Below, piece by piece: positions 42,601-54,881 of a stretch of 64,000 nt of DNA. Each line of letters begins with the position of its first letter. Positions within the stretch are counted from its first letter, which is position 1. The notes under the pieces are model-generated. The model worked only from the letters and a program-made list of their open reading frames with translations, was not told the origin of the DNA and made no database searches. The DNA comes from Chinchilla lanigera. Taxonomy: Eukaryota; Chordata; Mammalia; Rodentia; Chinchillidae. Location: NCBI RefSeq assembly GCF_000276665.1, contig NW_004955484.1, forward strand, positions 6,212,467-6,276,466. Direction: 5' to 3'. The position numbers and the translations under genes are program-made.

Positions 42601-45030
42601 CTGAGCTAAGGATAATTTTAAAGAAAAGATCCTGGTTTTTATGTGAGCACCTAAGAAATGTATGTGTAATAAACCAAAAGCATACATTGAAAGCCTTTGA
42701 AAAATTAGTGTGGCAAGAAGATTACAGTATAACAATATTTTGTCTATCTTGCAAAAAAAGGTAGAAAACTATGAATTAACTGCTTAGAGGTTGTCAGAAT
42801 TAACTCACTGTAATTTGGAAATCTATAAGCATAAAAGGAGCCCAGCAGTTGGATAAATCATAAGGTTTCCTACACAAAAACTTTAAAAAGATGGGTAAGA
42901 TCTTAGTCATGGTTTTGAAAATAATTTCTCTTAAGTTAATTTTTAACTCAAAGCAGTGAAGGTTAACTCTGGCCACAAACAAAAACAGTATTGGTATATT
43001 TTCCTTGATGTTTATCTGTTAGAATATTTTATTTTCTCAGCATAAGAAAGATTTCATTTAGAAATTCAAATCTGATTTCTGCAGGTTTGCACATGTAGCC
43101 CAGGTGTTTTTGTTTTTGATTTTTTTTTAGGATAGACACAAGGGATCTGAGATAAAGAGAAAAGAAGAAATCATGTTACAGGAGGACTCCAGATTACCAG
43201 GCCAGTCTCAGCCTGACAGAATGCTGCTGCAGGTGATACCGATGTGCAGTTCTGATCGTGCAGTGTTAGGTGAAAAAGAGTCTTATTAAAGTCCCAATAT
43301 TACAAGATAATATAGTCACCTGTTACAGAAATAGTATTGTTAAACCCGACTAGTTACCAAACAGGTTCACAACCAATGATTAGTATTTTTACGCACATGC
43401 AAAGCCTTCCATGGCAGTTTTTTTTTAACACAGAATTTTATATCAGTGACATGAATTTTTTTCTTTCCATCATGTAAAAATATTATATTCGACATCTATG
43501 ACCTGTGATTGTGGCGTTCTCCCTAGTATCTCTCATCAAATGCCTATCTTCTACCTTTATGAGACGTGCACATATACACATACATGTACTGGTTATCAGG
43601 AAGCACTTTTGATTTTTCTCCCATACCCCCCTTGGATGAGGATGTGGGAACCTCATGTCAAAAACCCTCACTTTAGAACAATAAATAAATAAACCAGCCA
43701 CAGCCTTCCCGAGGCTGGCCAACTCTAGCATAAGTAATTCAAGAGGCTGAGAGATGCCAGATAAATTTGATTACTACAAAAGATGGGAATATGTTTCTTT
43801 CCTTTGAGACTTCACAAAAAGGGGTCAAAAACAAAGCAATGCTGAAAGTGAACAATTTCATTTTGCCTGCAATTCAAGTCGAAAATTCAAAGGCAATTTT
43901 GCAGGAACATTTTATCACAATTTTATAGACCCTCATTTCCTGCACACATCACAATCTTTAATTTCTGAAAGAGGAAAGTAAGAAAAGGGGAAGTGGGCGG
44001 GGGAGAGAGGGTGAGGGGGCTGAGCATGACCGTGAGGGCCTTTTTCTTCTTCTTCTTTAAGATATAAATGCAGATATTTATAAAGCAGTGAGAGATTTGT
44101 AAATCTTTCTTCAAAGCTGAACCTACTGCTGGGACTGTGATTTGCGAAAAGCTGCTATAGGCATACTCCAAAACCCAGCAGGGTCATCCCTCCCCTTCCA
44201 AAAATATAAAAAATAAAAGAGGTGGTTAGGGGAGAGAAAGCCACCCTGATTAGTAGCGTCTCGACAGACATAAGAGTTTGAGAAAACTGTTTTCATTGTA
44301 TGCCTTCTCCCTGAATCATAGAGGTTTCTTTTTCCTTTCCAAATACACACACACACAAAAGGAAATTTAAAACTTGATAACTTGCCTCCCATCTTTCGGT
44401 CGAATTGACTTTCCTTGATGCTGTTTGAAAATGTCACGTCCTTTCTCAAGGATAAGATCTCAGGTGGCCCTTTGGCAGGTTACCACCCAAAGACACATGC
44501 CACAGGCACCAATCCCTGGGCACCCTGAGGCCTCTGCCCCCAGCCTGTGATCTTGCAGCCAGCTGGGAGCATAGCGATCTGGTTTCCAGTTCCAATCTCG
44601 CCAATAACTTTGTGTGTACTTGTAGAGGAAAGCCACAAAGTCTGTCTCATTTCCTTTGGGAACAGTGAATCAAAAGTGATACTGGCTTCCCAGGGTTGTC
44701 AGGATAATGGGAAGCAACAAGATTTAACAGTACTTTGTTCATGTTGTATATTAATATATCCTTAAACCCTTGAAGATGCCCGCAGTACAGGAGTGTTGCT
44801 GAAGGAACGAATGCATTTCAGAAAGTGCATGCTGCAAAAACCAGAACAAAACTAAAATAGTAGATTCTAAGATGAAGTTGATAGTGTATAGCACTGAAAT
44901 CTAAAGTCTTCTAGAGTGAACTGGACTGGATTTCTTTCCCATTGGGGCAATGACCTCCATCCACTATAATCTCTTCCACCCTAGTCATGTGTGTGCAACC
45001 TTAAACAACCTACACACAGAGTCAAAAGCA
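39640..45030. other. long repeat-poor noncoding stretch
   Basis: Apart from a MIR relic near 44555, homopolymer runs and short CA runs (near 44345), no interspersed repeat is recognised over more than 5 kb. Open frames such as 40515-40862 (minus, 115 codons) and 44123-44449 (minus, 108 codons) show no domain, no motif and no convincing splice signals. A region this depleted of repeats in an otherwise repeat-laden window may hold constrained noncoding sequence, notably around 41330-41640. Confidence 0.4.
44555..44715 (+). repeat. MIR SINE
   Basis: 'atctggtttccagttccaat', 'cgccaataactttgtgtgta', 'aagtctgtctcatttccttt' and 'tcccagggttgtcaggataatgg' match the MIR order in sense (5' part, core, 'cctcagtttcc' equivalent, 'gggttgt.aggat'). 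Confidence 0.65.
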
Positions 45031-45034
45031 ACCA

Positions 45035-45215
45035 AGAGTGATGGCAAAAGCCTGTAATCACTCCAGGAGGCTGAAGCAGGAAGACCACCAGTTCAAACCC
45101 AGCCAGAGTAAATGAGCAACTTTGCAAGACTCTGTCTTCAAATGAAAGAATAAAAAGGCTGGGGATGTAGTTCACTATGAAAGCCCTAGATTCAATTCTC
45201 AGACACCCCGCACCA
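45035..45215 (+). mobile_element. B1-dID dimeric SINE
   Basis: The B1 half reads 'agtgatggcaaaagcctgta', 'atcactccaggaggctgaag', 'ccagttcaaacccagcca' and 'agactctgtcttcaaa'. The ID-like half starts 'ggctggggatgtagttcact' and ends 'ctagattcaattctcag', with part of the middle lost. The A-rich tail has expanded into the GGAA/GAAA microsatellite that follows. Confidence 0.85.
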
Positions 45216-45225
45216 CCCCACAATC

Positions 45226-45273
45226 AAGGAAGGAAGGAAGAAGGAAGGAAGGAAGAGAGAAAAAGAAAGAAAA

Positions 45274-45337
<64 letters not shown>

Positions 45338-45344
45338 GAAAGAC
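45226..45344. repeat. (GGAA)n-(GAAA)n microsatellite
   Basis: About seven GGAA-type units are followed by some twenty AAAG units, nearly uninterrupted from 45257. It is the expanded tail of the B1-dID element. The plus-strand open frame 45177-45365 with Lys/Glu/Arg runs is a by-product. Confidence 0.95.
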
Positions 45345-45349
45345 AGCAA

Positions 45350-46160
45350 AAGTCTTCCCAGCTGAGTGGGGAAAAGTCGGCTCACTTAGAGATGCAGCAT
45401 CATGACTTTAAATGTTTCTCCACATAGATAAATTAATTTTCAGACAGAGCTAGATATAAAATAGTTTCACTTTGGGAAGGGAAAACAAAGAGCAGAAGGA
45501 AAAACAGTTGAGAAAAAGAAACCCTTTCACAGGTCACTGTTTTCCAAGATGAACCCGGAGAACCAATGAGGAGAGTGATGTAACTTTCCCAAAAACCATT
45601 GCCAGCCTTTCCCTACTTCTCCGGGACCCTTGTTTTCTGGAGAAAAACCTTAGGATGAGTGGCATGTTTCAACACTGCCTTATATTCCTATGAAAAACAA
45701 AGAACAACAAGGAATGGGGGGAGTGGGCTTTATAATTACATCTATACCTATAATAAAAATCTAGGATAGCTTACTTAATTTTAAAGTTAAAGTTTCTCTG
45801 TACTGTACAGCATGTAGAGTATATAAGTTCTAGGCAACAGCCATGCATTTAAATCCTATCAGAAATCTACCTTGTAAGCTGCCAGTCCCGGATTCAGTCA
45901 ATATAATTGGTAAAAAAAATCAATCAATATCCACAAATAACCACTGATCTATACTGAAATTTAAAATCCCTTGCCATCTTGGAACTTCTAACCTAAGGAG
46001 CCGTCACATCCACTCACCTATGAAGAGATCACCAGAAATACCCATACTGGTTACCAGCTGTATATCAGTTAAGGGGAAACAGCAAAATTGCACAGAATGC
46101 TGGTTTGGTGAAGCTGTCGCTTGGTTACAATCAACCAAAAGAAACACAGAAATTTACAAA
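45350..46160. other. unassigned noncoding stretch
   Basis: No gene or repeat recognised. Confidence 0.3.
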
Positions 46161-46164
46161 CCAT

Positions 46165-46490
46165 GTACCAAATGAAAAACAAAATTTATATGTATATATA
46201 AGGATAGCTGGAATAGGTGCATTGCTAATATCTGTAGTTTATTGGAGGAACAGTCAATGTTTAAAATTTTCTTTTTACTTGTTATTATCTTTGATTATTT
46301 CATCAATCTTACATTCTTATGTCTAATGGACTGAGCAACTTCATTGAAGATAACAGTATGTAATAGAGCAACCATTGTAAGTTTCTATCATTTTGTCTTG
46401 AGGTCATGTATCATTTTTGTGTTGTTTTGATTTTGTGTTCATTGTTGTTTTGTCAGTTTTTTAATTTCTAAAATAAAAAAAGAGGAAATT
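46165..46490 (+). mobile_element. L1 3' UTR, 5'-truncated
   Basis: Shares order and wording with 35830-36109: 'ggatagct', 'aacagtcaa' (there 'aacagttagt'), 'atcaatctt', 'ttgaagataacagta', 'agcaaccattgtaag', 'cattttgtcttgaggt', ending 'aatttctaaaataaaaaaa'. It is a separate, more diverged insertion of the same family. Confidence 0.75.
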
Positions 46491-46619
46491 TCAAAAAATT
46501 ATTCAGATATACTCAAAACAAAAATAATTGTGAATGACAAAAATTTTCCCTTTTTTACCAATTTTTTTAAGTAGCTTGTCATCTATTTCAATAGATATTT
46601 CATGTATGTATGCATTTAA

Positions 46620-46692
46620 GCAGCACTGGGGATTGAACCCAGGGCCTCACACATTCTAGGCAAGTGCCTTATCACAGAGTTACACCTCAACC
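46620..46692 (-). mobile_element. ID SINE
   Basis: In reverse complement: 'gcactggggattgaacccag' (B-box end), 'ggcctcacacattctaggca', 'agtgccttatcacagagtta' (A-box half), 'cacctcaaccc'. The poly(A) end has decayed. Confidence 0.8.
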
Positions 46693-46763
46693 CTTAATTG
46701 AAAACACAGGACTTGTAAACATGTAGTCAGCACCAAAATAATGTCCCGCTAGTGTTAATGAAT

Positions 46764-47060
46764 GCCCTTCATTCATTTATGGAACAGTTAAGATGCTGTG
46801 CCTCTGTAGCTGAAGAATTCACAGTGAATAAGAGCACCATGGCTGCTGCCCTCACAGAGCTTAAGACCTAATGTAGGGGACGAATAAGTGACAAGCACAA
46901 GGAAGGGCATTACGAAGGGGTATTGGGGACCACCGAGGAAATGATCTCTTAGATTATCATTATACTTTGGAGAAGGTAACATTGAAGCGCAGAAAGAGGG
47001 CAGTGAGTTGCCCAAGGTGATAGAGATCTTTCTAGCAAAGTGAAGGATAGGGAAGTGGGA
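46764..47060 (-). repeat. L2-type 3' end and associated ancient repeat
   Basis: 'cccttcattcatttatggaac' (TTCATTCATT end), 'gctgctgccctcacagagctt', 'gacaagcacaaggaagggcat' and 'gagaaggtaacattgaagcg' follow the order of the ancient repeat read in reverse from the L2 end. It is old and diverged. Confidence 0.5.
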
Positions 47061-47064
47061 TTGC

Positions 47065-47730
47065 AGCCTAGAAAGATGAATACCTTTCAGAACATCTGCT
47101 TTACTAAGATAATCCATTTTGGAAGCAGGTGAAACATTATAAATGATTTTTAAACCACAGACAGAGAGAAGGCTTGCCATCACTGAAGACCACTGGCTTT
47201 TTATTCTACCACATGGCCAGTTTTCTGATTTTTTTCAAAAACTCTTAAGCAGCGTGAGTGGAAGTTTGAAAACAGTGGACTAGAGAATTTACCCAGTTAT
47301 GGAAAAAAAGAATGTAGATTGGCTTAAAGGATTCAAATGTCCATCTCGAAGAAGACCATTAGATCCAGCGCTCACACAGCAGAGAAATTACCTGGGATTT
47401 AATCTGGTCACATCTGAGTGTCAAAAAAGAGCGATGGGTGTATATATGCAACACCCAAACTTTCTAAAGTTATGCTTTTTATTGACAGAAATAATATTTG
47501 TGTTTCAAAGAGAGCTCTTAATAACTATAAGGCCATGGTGCACCCCTGCAAAAATACTACAGGAGTTTTAAAGATTCCCTTGAGGCCTGATGAAAAGTTA
47601 TGAGTGAAACCTGCTAACACAAGGGAGCTGCTAGCACAGGACTGAAGATTCTACCATGAAGCACAAATATAAGGTCATCATGTTAGATCTGAAAACATCA
47701 GACGGCTGGCCACTTCTTTTTTAAAGTCAG
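47065..47730. other. unassigned noncoding stretch
   Basis: No gene or repeat recognised. Open frames at 47299-47603 (plus) overlap in two frames and have no features. Confidence 0.3.
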
Positions 47731-47734
47731 GCTA

Positions 47735-48310
47735 ACTGAAGCAGAACTGACATGAAACAAAATTCTCCCTGTTTATTGTACAGTTGCATATATTTTGCCA
47801 AATGCACAGTCATGTAGCCACCAAAACACCGAAAAGTGCCATCACTCCCCGAGAATCTCCTTGTGTCTTTAAGCAAGATTCCTCTCTGTCCCAGGCACTG
47901 GCAAACACTGATCTGTTCCCTATACCTACATTTTTGTTTTCTTAGAATGCAGTATAGATGGTAGCAACGACATGGAGATTTTTGAGGCTGGTTTCTTTTG
48001 CTTAGCAGAATACAGCTGAGATTTATCTATATTGTTGTACACGTCAGTAGGTCACTCCTTTTTGTAGCTAAGTAGTATTCTATCATAGGGATATACCACT
48101 ATCCATTCACCAAGTGCATGACATTTGGACTATTTCCAGGTTTGGGCAATTATGAATAAAGCCACTATAATTGTTCACATGAAGGTTTGATGTAAACATT
48201 AGTTTTGATTTCTTATGAGAAGACACTTAGACGTGGCTTTGCTGGATTATATGTATGTTTAACTTTTAAACTGTTTTCCAAATGGCCATACTCTCCTGCA
48301 TTCTGTAGCT
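47735..48310 (-). mobile_element. ancient L1 3' end (L1M-like)
   Basis: The plus strand reads as the reverse complement of an old L1 3' end: 'ccaggcactggcaaacactg', 'tgcttagcagaatacagctg', 'tttgtagctaagtagtattc', 'gacatttggactatttccag', 'attatgaataaagccactat' and 'aactgttttccaaatggcca'. The same family and orientation occur at 38645-39635. Confidence 0.8.
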
Positions 48311-48314
48311 AGGT

Positions 48315-51300
48315 TGACAGTTTTGATACTTACTTAATGGAAAAAGTTAAAAAAAAAAAAAAAACCAACAACTGCTGAGCAAGAAGAATGTGTTCAAGAA
48401 AATACTTAAGAAAATACTCTGCCAAAATACTCAGAGCAAAAGGATACTAAAGTGAAATGTATCACTAGGGGGGATAACAATCAGGAGAAGAAATATTAGC
48501 CCCAAATTTAGCTCTATATAATAGGAACTGGGCAAGGACATAAACTTGTTAATGATTCTTCAGGTGGACTCTATTTTGGAGTCGCAGAACCTATCACCAT
48601 GACTGAATGACAACTTTGCCTTGGATTTCTCTATTTCCTTCTCCCCTCATTCTCATCTAAATCTCATTCAATTAATTTAATTGTCAATATAAATGCAATT
48701 TAAGGATCACCTTCTCCTGAAGCATTGTGGCCAGCCATAGCCAATGGCTTTTCTAAATTCTTACAGCCCTTCTAATTCTAATTACTCCTAATTTAAAAGT
48801 TTATTATATATGTGCTTGCTTGGATTCTGTTTTAAACACATATATTCATTTTTACTTCTGAAGAATCATACTCTTCCACTGTGTGGTCTGTCCAAAGAGA
48901 CTGACTCATCCATATAACCCTCTAAAACCCATGTGGATCTAAATAGGCCAGACTATTTTGTGGTACAAATGTCGATCACATTCAAGGGCTAATGTACTAG
49001 CCGCTACCACTATTCCGGCAGACAAAAAGAATGTTCACATGAAGCCAGATACTGGTCTTTAAATTTTCTCAATGGATTTGGCTCAGCCAAATTCAATTGG
49101 AGAATCCTCCACTTGATTTCTGAGCAACTCTAAAGGGAAGGAGAACATACCATCACACGGGCTGACTGGTCATCCCAGGTGACCAGGAAACCCATGGAAG
49201 CCCATGTATTTTGAAAATAAAAAGTGGTACCCATGAAAAGAAGCCAACTACTTTAAAGGGGACAAGAAAAACAGAAATATTTCCATGGGTAACGAGCATG
49301 CAAAAATCTTAACATGAAGTTCTGAATGCTAGGAAAGTTCAGAATATGCTTCACATGTTTTATCTGCTTTTCCTCTTTGCTAGATCTGGAGAAAGATGGA
49401 CATTAACCACGCTCACTTCAGTTTCCACTGAGCAAGCTTCCTGACCTCACAGGCCAGTTCAGGGCTCCTGAGACTGTGGCTGCGTTATTAGGAAGTGTCC
49501 CAGCTGAACCCCAAACGGCTGCATTGGGGTATATTTTTAAATCTCAGAAAATCGCCTTTTATACCTGTGCTTAAAACTGTGATCATGAGCTAAGCTGTTG
49601 TACTTGATTGTGTCCCTTTAACTGAGGGAACTTCCTGCCAAAAAATATTATTGAGGCTAACAGCTTAATAAGTTTTATAGAAGATTAAATATTTATATGA
49701 ATAAAAATAGCACCTGCAGCAACACCAGGAAGGCTAAAATTACAAGGGCTATGAAATCTTCATGCTTCAGGGCATAAATTGCTTACCAGCTGGCGGAGGC
49801 GGCTTCCCCATGAAACAACACTGCATTGCTAAATGTGTCTTCCCAAGCAGTGTCTTGAACCTGAGCACTTTCAGGACCCAGGCCATAGCACAAAGACCGG
49901 GAAGCTGTCGGTTTGCATCCAGCGCAAGTTTGAGCAGAATTAAGGAGGTAGCAGTGATACCACACAGATCTCAAATGTGAATACGAGAATGCCAGAGAAG
50001 GGCTGACAACCCCACCACCCTGAATGGGGATAAAATGGAACAAAATTACGAGAAGTGCGACAGTGTGGGAATGGAAAGAGTGCCAAAGTTTGAGGGCTGT
50101 TATGGACTCTTTGCAGTAAGAAACAAGAGGTGTTCAATCTTGCAACCAGTGAAGGCAAATGGAAGAAAACTAATCAAGGAACTACTCAGGCAAAATCTTT
50201 TTTTTTTTTCTTTAATATTTTCCCCAAAGTAGGGAGGAAACAAGATCATCAACAAGATAAGATTGTTGTTCTAACCTTGCTAAAGCAAAAACCATTATTT
50301 GACTAGAAAGGAAAGCAACAGGGAAACATTATAAATTAGGGGTCAAAGGAGAAACTAAAAAGATACGTGCAAGTTTTAGGTGCCGGGTTTAACTTCTCCC
50401 GGCACCAAACTATACAGTGACATTGGCAGATGGTTCCTTCTTTTGTTTAAGGATTACAGGATGAACAGTAAGCATCAATCAATCCATTTTATAAATAAAA
50501 TATTCAACAAAGTAAAAAGTAGCATCCAGCCAGGCAAAGTATGCTAATAAGGTTAATAACTGTTAGCTTTTATTGAAAACTTACTTGGCTTTGCAAGTTT
50601 AGATAACCCGATGTGCACAAACATTTCAGTTCCTAATATGACTTGATGTTCAGCTGCATAATTAGTTGCTTTCCACAGAAGGATTATTTAAGAAACAGCT
50701 ATAGGCTCCAGGAGGATGCTCTTGTTCAAAACGATGTGTGGAAGTGCATGATGGGTGGGCTTCGGAATGACTACAGCAACAAAGGGCTCCTGTGGATTTT
50801 AATAACACTGATCCACTTGTGAATCATAAATCAAATGGGAACCCTCTTGCAGCTCGAAAATTTCCAAGAATTCTGGGGAGAATCCTCCAACACAGCAGCA
50901 TGTTATCAGTGAGGAGTAGCCACATGCACTTACTTTTTGTTTTTTTTCTTAATACTATTTTGTATCTTCATATGGGTGTTGGCAGGGACCAGCACAATAC
51001 AACAGGAACGGCGAGGACCAAGGGAGGAAAGGCAACTTTAGGGCTGACGATGGGGTCTTTTAGAATCTAAAGGTTTACAGGGATATCGGGAGCTGAGATG
51101 AACAGAAAAACACAAGCTGTTCAAGATAAGCCATCGCAACCTAAGCCAGAGAGACAACTAAATGGTTGGTATCAACAGGAGCTGTTTCTTATTATGTCTT
51201 GAAAACCTTTAATTTAATGCATATTTTCTTTGCTGAAAAGGAAATGGTGATATTAACAAATTGGTTTTATTCCTAACCTGGCAGGCTGCCTGCAGTGAAA

Positions 51301-52245
51301 TGTAAATACATGTACATGGGAGCTGGGATTAGCATTTACTGAAGAAAAAGAGTAGTCAATATTTTAATGAGGAAGTCTCAGAAAGCAATAGCACGAAATA
51401 CACTCCGATGTCACAGGGGAGCTTTTTAGGTTAAGCCAACTAATTCTAAATTACTACTTTTCTAGGCTTTCCTTTAAGGGAAGTTTAGACTCAGGGAAAA
51501 AAAAATATAGCTATGGCATTTACTTTTAAATATCATAAAATAGCTGCAATAGTTCTCTATAAATACATACACTAAACTATATACATTTCTGTCTTATATA
51601 CATATAGAGAAAGCATGTCTGCTGCTTGACTCCAGTTAAATGGCCCATTTAACAGTGTCATCCTTCCATACTTTTCAAAGGCAAATGAAAAAAAAATTGA
51701 TACTACACAAGAATAAGGGATAGAATATAGGAAATAAAATTACCTAATAGAAAATATAGGCAATAGGAGCAAATAAAAACCAATGGTGATTTAAGGACGG
51801 AATAATGGATTTCACACTGATTGGGACAGCAGATCAAATCAATTAAAGAAACACTGTCTATTATATAATCTGCACTCTGGCACCCTTAGAAGGCCTATTT
51901 CAATCTTGGAATATGATTTCTTTAAGAGCCAGAAAAAAAAAAAAAATAAGGAATTGGAACACTCCGGGAATAAAGGGAGTGTGATGAGTTTGGGAGATAC
52001 AGAGAAGATCTAAAATACTGCCAGTATTAACCTTTGAGTGAATTAAAGTGATCCTAAGTTTTGAAGAATTCTATGTGGACATCTGTGAACTTCAAGATAT
52101 CCAACAGGACTGAGCTCTTTTAAAACACACATTGAAATGCCTTTTCTGGTGATCAAACAAATGCTATCAAGAACATTTCTAGTCTGGCAAGTATTTAAGT
52201 AAGTACTTTATGCTCTTCAGTTGACCAAGTTATGCTCCCAAACTA
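48315..52245. other. long repeat-poor noncoding stretch
   Basis: Contains A or T runs (48351-48363, 50200-50210, 51935-51947) but no SINE or LINE I recognise. Open frames at 49762-50232 and 50792-51070 are short and featureless. The block around 50450-50760 looks compact and is a candidate for constrained noncoding sequence. Confidence 0.4.
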
Positions 52246-52249
52246 TGAA

Positions 52250-53180
52250 CCAATATCAAAAAGGAAATAGAAGCAGAAATTAGTAATACAGGAAATGAAT
52301 ATAATGCAAAATGAACAGCAAAGTTCAAAGCTAAAATTTTTCAAAAGAATAATTAAATTGATGAATACATGATGAGATAGAATCATTAAAAAAGAGAGAA
52401 GGCACCTATGGTCAATACTAGCCCTCTAGGGCTGGGATATAGTTCTGTGGCATAAGCACCTGCCTGGCAGGTACAAGGTCCTGAGTTTGAGTCCCAACAC
52501 CAAAACAAACAAACAAACAAACAAAAAAAAAAAACTAACCTTCTATAGACATAAAAGTTTCACAAGAAACACTCTATAATCATTTATATTTTACATCTTC
52601 ATGCCTGTATAGTTAAACTCTTTTATTAATAGGAAATATGTATGTATCTGATAGAAATCCTTACATATGAAAACTGGGAGAAATAAACCAAAATATCCAT
52701 AATAAATTATTTTTATGAGATAAAGATTTTTTTAATTTAATGAGTAGTTACAAAACAAAATCCATTTACACAAAAGCCTATTACATAGCAGTGAAAAAGA
52801 ATGAAATACACTGAGATACAACATCATAAACAGATCCTGGAAACATAATATTGAGTGAAAACCTGACATAGTCACCAGTCAACATTCAATGTGACAAAAT
52901 TTTTATAGACAAAAATTTTTTAAATCAAAAGAGTACATTGTTTAATCCAACATGTATAGCAAGTAAAACTGTTCTGAAAGGCAAAGGCATAGCGAGCGTG
53001 ATTTTCGGAATGGTGGGAATTTCCTGGCAGGGAGAAGAACACAGGGTTAGGACTATGCACATAGCAGATGCTACAGAGCCATTGCTGTCCTGTCTGTAAG
53101 CTGGGTCATACGCTTGGGGGCATTCCTTTCATTGTGATGCTTTGTACCTTGCATGTATATTACACATCTCATTCTGTGTG
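52250..53180 (+). repeat. ancient L1 fragments (ORF2 linker and 3' end)
   Basis: 52255-52420 resembles the EN-RT linker of L1 ORF2 ('ggaaatagaagcagaaattagtaat', 'aaagagagaaggcac'). After the ID, 52800-53180 resembles the 3' end of an old L1 ('gagatacaacatcataaacagatcctggaa', 'taatattgagtgaaaa', 'ccttgcatgtatattacacat'). These may be one element with an internal deletion. Confidence 0.5.
52429..52533 (+). mobile_element. ID SINE with target duplication
   Basis: 'gggctgggatatagttctgt' (A box), 'ggcataagcacctgcctggc', 'ggtcctgagtttgagtccca' (B box), 'acacc' and a tail of CAAA units followed by A. It is flanked by 'actagccctcta' (52417-52428) and 'actaaccttcta' (52534-52545), 10 of 12 identical. 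Confidence 0.92.
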
Positions 53181-53184
53181 TATA

Positions 53185-53900
53185 AAACAGCCCTAGCAAA
53201 ATAGGTGCAAAAATGTCATAAAGCCCTGCACACAGAGAAAAATAGAAAAAGACCTTGCATTTCTGCTACTGTCCAGTGACTCCTACTCCTACTCCCATCC
53301 ACAAAAAGCGAGAGTCTGGGTTTCACAGTCCACCGACAGAAGAGATCAGAAGACTAACAGCTGTCTCTCCACCAGACATGAGCTGTTTTATGAGGAGCTG
53401 GAATATGTTTTCCCACAAAAGTCTCTCCACTGACCTACTTGCCATCCATTCAGAAACACTAGCTCGAGACAAAAAGGGCGGGGAGAAAGTATGACATCTC
53501 CCTGGGAAAGAGCCTCAAAATTGAAGCACTGAACTGAACTTAGGGAAAAACAAGGGTGACAGGAGTGATGCTGGGAAGTTGAGGTTTTTTTTTTTGTTTT
53601 TTTTTTTTTGATGTGTTCTATCTGAACAAAGATTTATACTGTAGAGGTAGAGATGCTCCCTGAAAACCTGGAATAAACTAGGAGCTGTGCACATCAATAC
53701 ATCCTTGGGATATAGATCCAAAAAGGACACATGACCATCACACCAGATGCCAAGTGTAAGAGCAAACTCCCAGGACTGGTGACAAACACCAAACAAAGCA
53801 TCCATGATAGACTACTGTGGGAGGAGTGAGTTAATACCTCACAACCTCAGGGAAACACTGGTGCCGTTGAAAATGTGCTCCAGGACATCTGAAGGCTTAC
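53185..53900. other. unassigned noncoding stretch
   Basis: Holds a double T-run at 53586-53609. No gene or repeat family recognised. Confidence 0.3.
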
Positions 53901-53904
53901 TGAA

Positions 53905-53990
53905 CTGGACATTCCTTAAAGGCAGGGACCAAGTCTTGTTTACTACTGAAAGCCCAAAATAACCATCTAATGACTATTTGTAAAATAAAC
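53905..53990 (+). repeat. L2 3' end fragment
   Basis: 'ttaaaggcagggaccaagtc' 'ttgtttactactgaaagccc' then 'aaataa..atctaatgactatttgtaaaataaac' parallels the L2 end ('gagggcagggaccttgtctt...'). Confidence 0.55.
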
Positions 53991-53994
53991 AATT

Positions 53995-54675
53995 AAGCAT
54001 CTGCAGAAGAATGCAAAATAGACCTCATCGTAAGAACCATAGAAATTTAGAAGCAAAACTGAAACAGGAAAAATAACAGAGCAAAAGAAGGTGAATGAGA
54101 TAGCGAGAGACTTGTGTAAGCAACAGTGTATTGACACAATGTAAATCTATATTACAGGCTACAAATTAACTGGAAGAGACCAAGCACACACTGTAAGGTT
54201 AAAATAAGTTTCAATTTAGTTGGCCAGGAAGGCAACGTAGGCAGGAATGGATATGGCTCAGCATGAGCCCGAATAGGAATTTTCTGAATTGTGAAGATGA
54301 TCTCAATTTTACCCTCTCCCAGGATCCATGCCCTTGAAATACGACACAACAGTTCCTCCAGGTAAAACCTAGAGTCACTTTTTGCCTCTTGGATCTGGGA
54401 TGGTCAAGTGACTTTTTTTTGGCCATGGAACCTTAGCAAAGTGATGCGATAAGGTTTACATTGTGTTTGTGTGTTGTAGTTTGTCTTCTCTTGCTGCACT
54501 AGGTGTGGTTCCAACACCAGATGTGTATGAGGCCATCAGGAAAAACCACTCCCCAGCTGACTTGGAACACTAACTGCCATCACAGAAGTGACACACATGT
54601 CACATGTGAGACTTAGAGGAGAAGATAGCCAGCTGAGTCCATACTGAATAGTAAACACATTAAATGCACAAAGAA
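53995..54675. other. unassigned noncoding stretch
   Basis: No repeat or gene recognised. Confidence 0.3.
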
Positions 54676-54678
54676 AAG

Positions 54679-54880
54679 TCAGGTGGGGGGTGCACACCGG
54701 TAATACCAGCACTCTGGGAGGCTGAGGAAGAAGAATGGCAAATTTGAACCCAGCCTAGGAAACTTAGTGAATTAGCAAGCCTCTGTCTCAAAATAAAATA
54801 GTTACAAAAGATAATAGTGATGCAGCTCTGTAGGAAGGACCTGGGTTCAATCCCCCTACCACACACACACACACACAAAG
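54679..54880 (+). mobile_element. B1-dID dimeric SINE with CA-repeat tail
   Basis: B1 half: 'caggtggggggtgcacaccg', 'taataccagcactctgggag', 'gaacccagcctaggaaactt', 'ctctgtctcaaaataaaata'. ID-like half: 'atagtgatgcagctctgtag' and 'ctgggttcaatccccctacc'. The tail has become (CA)n at 54860-54877. 'cacaaagaa' occurs on both sides (54667-54675 and about 54873-54881), a possible target duplication overlapping the CA run. Confidence 0.85.
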
Positions 54881-54881
54881 A

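Noticed and set aside
45177..45365. Lys/Glu/Arg-rich 62-codon frame
   Set aside because: It is the GGAA/GAAA microsatellite read as codons.
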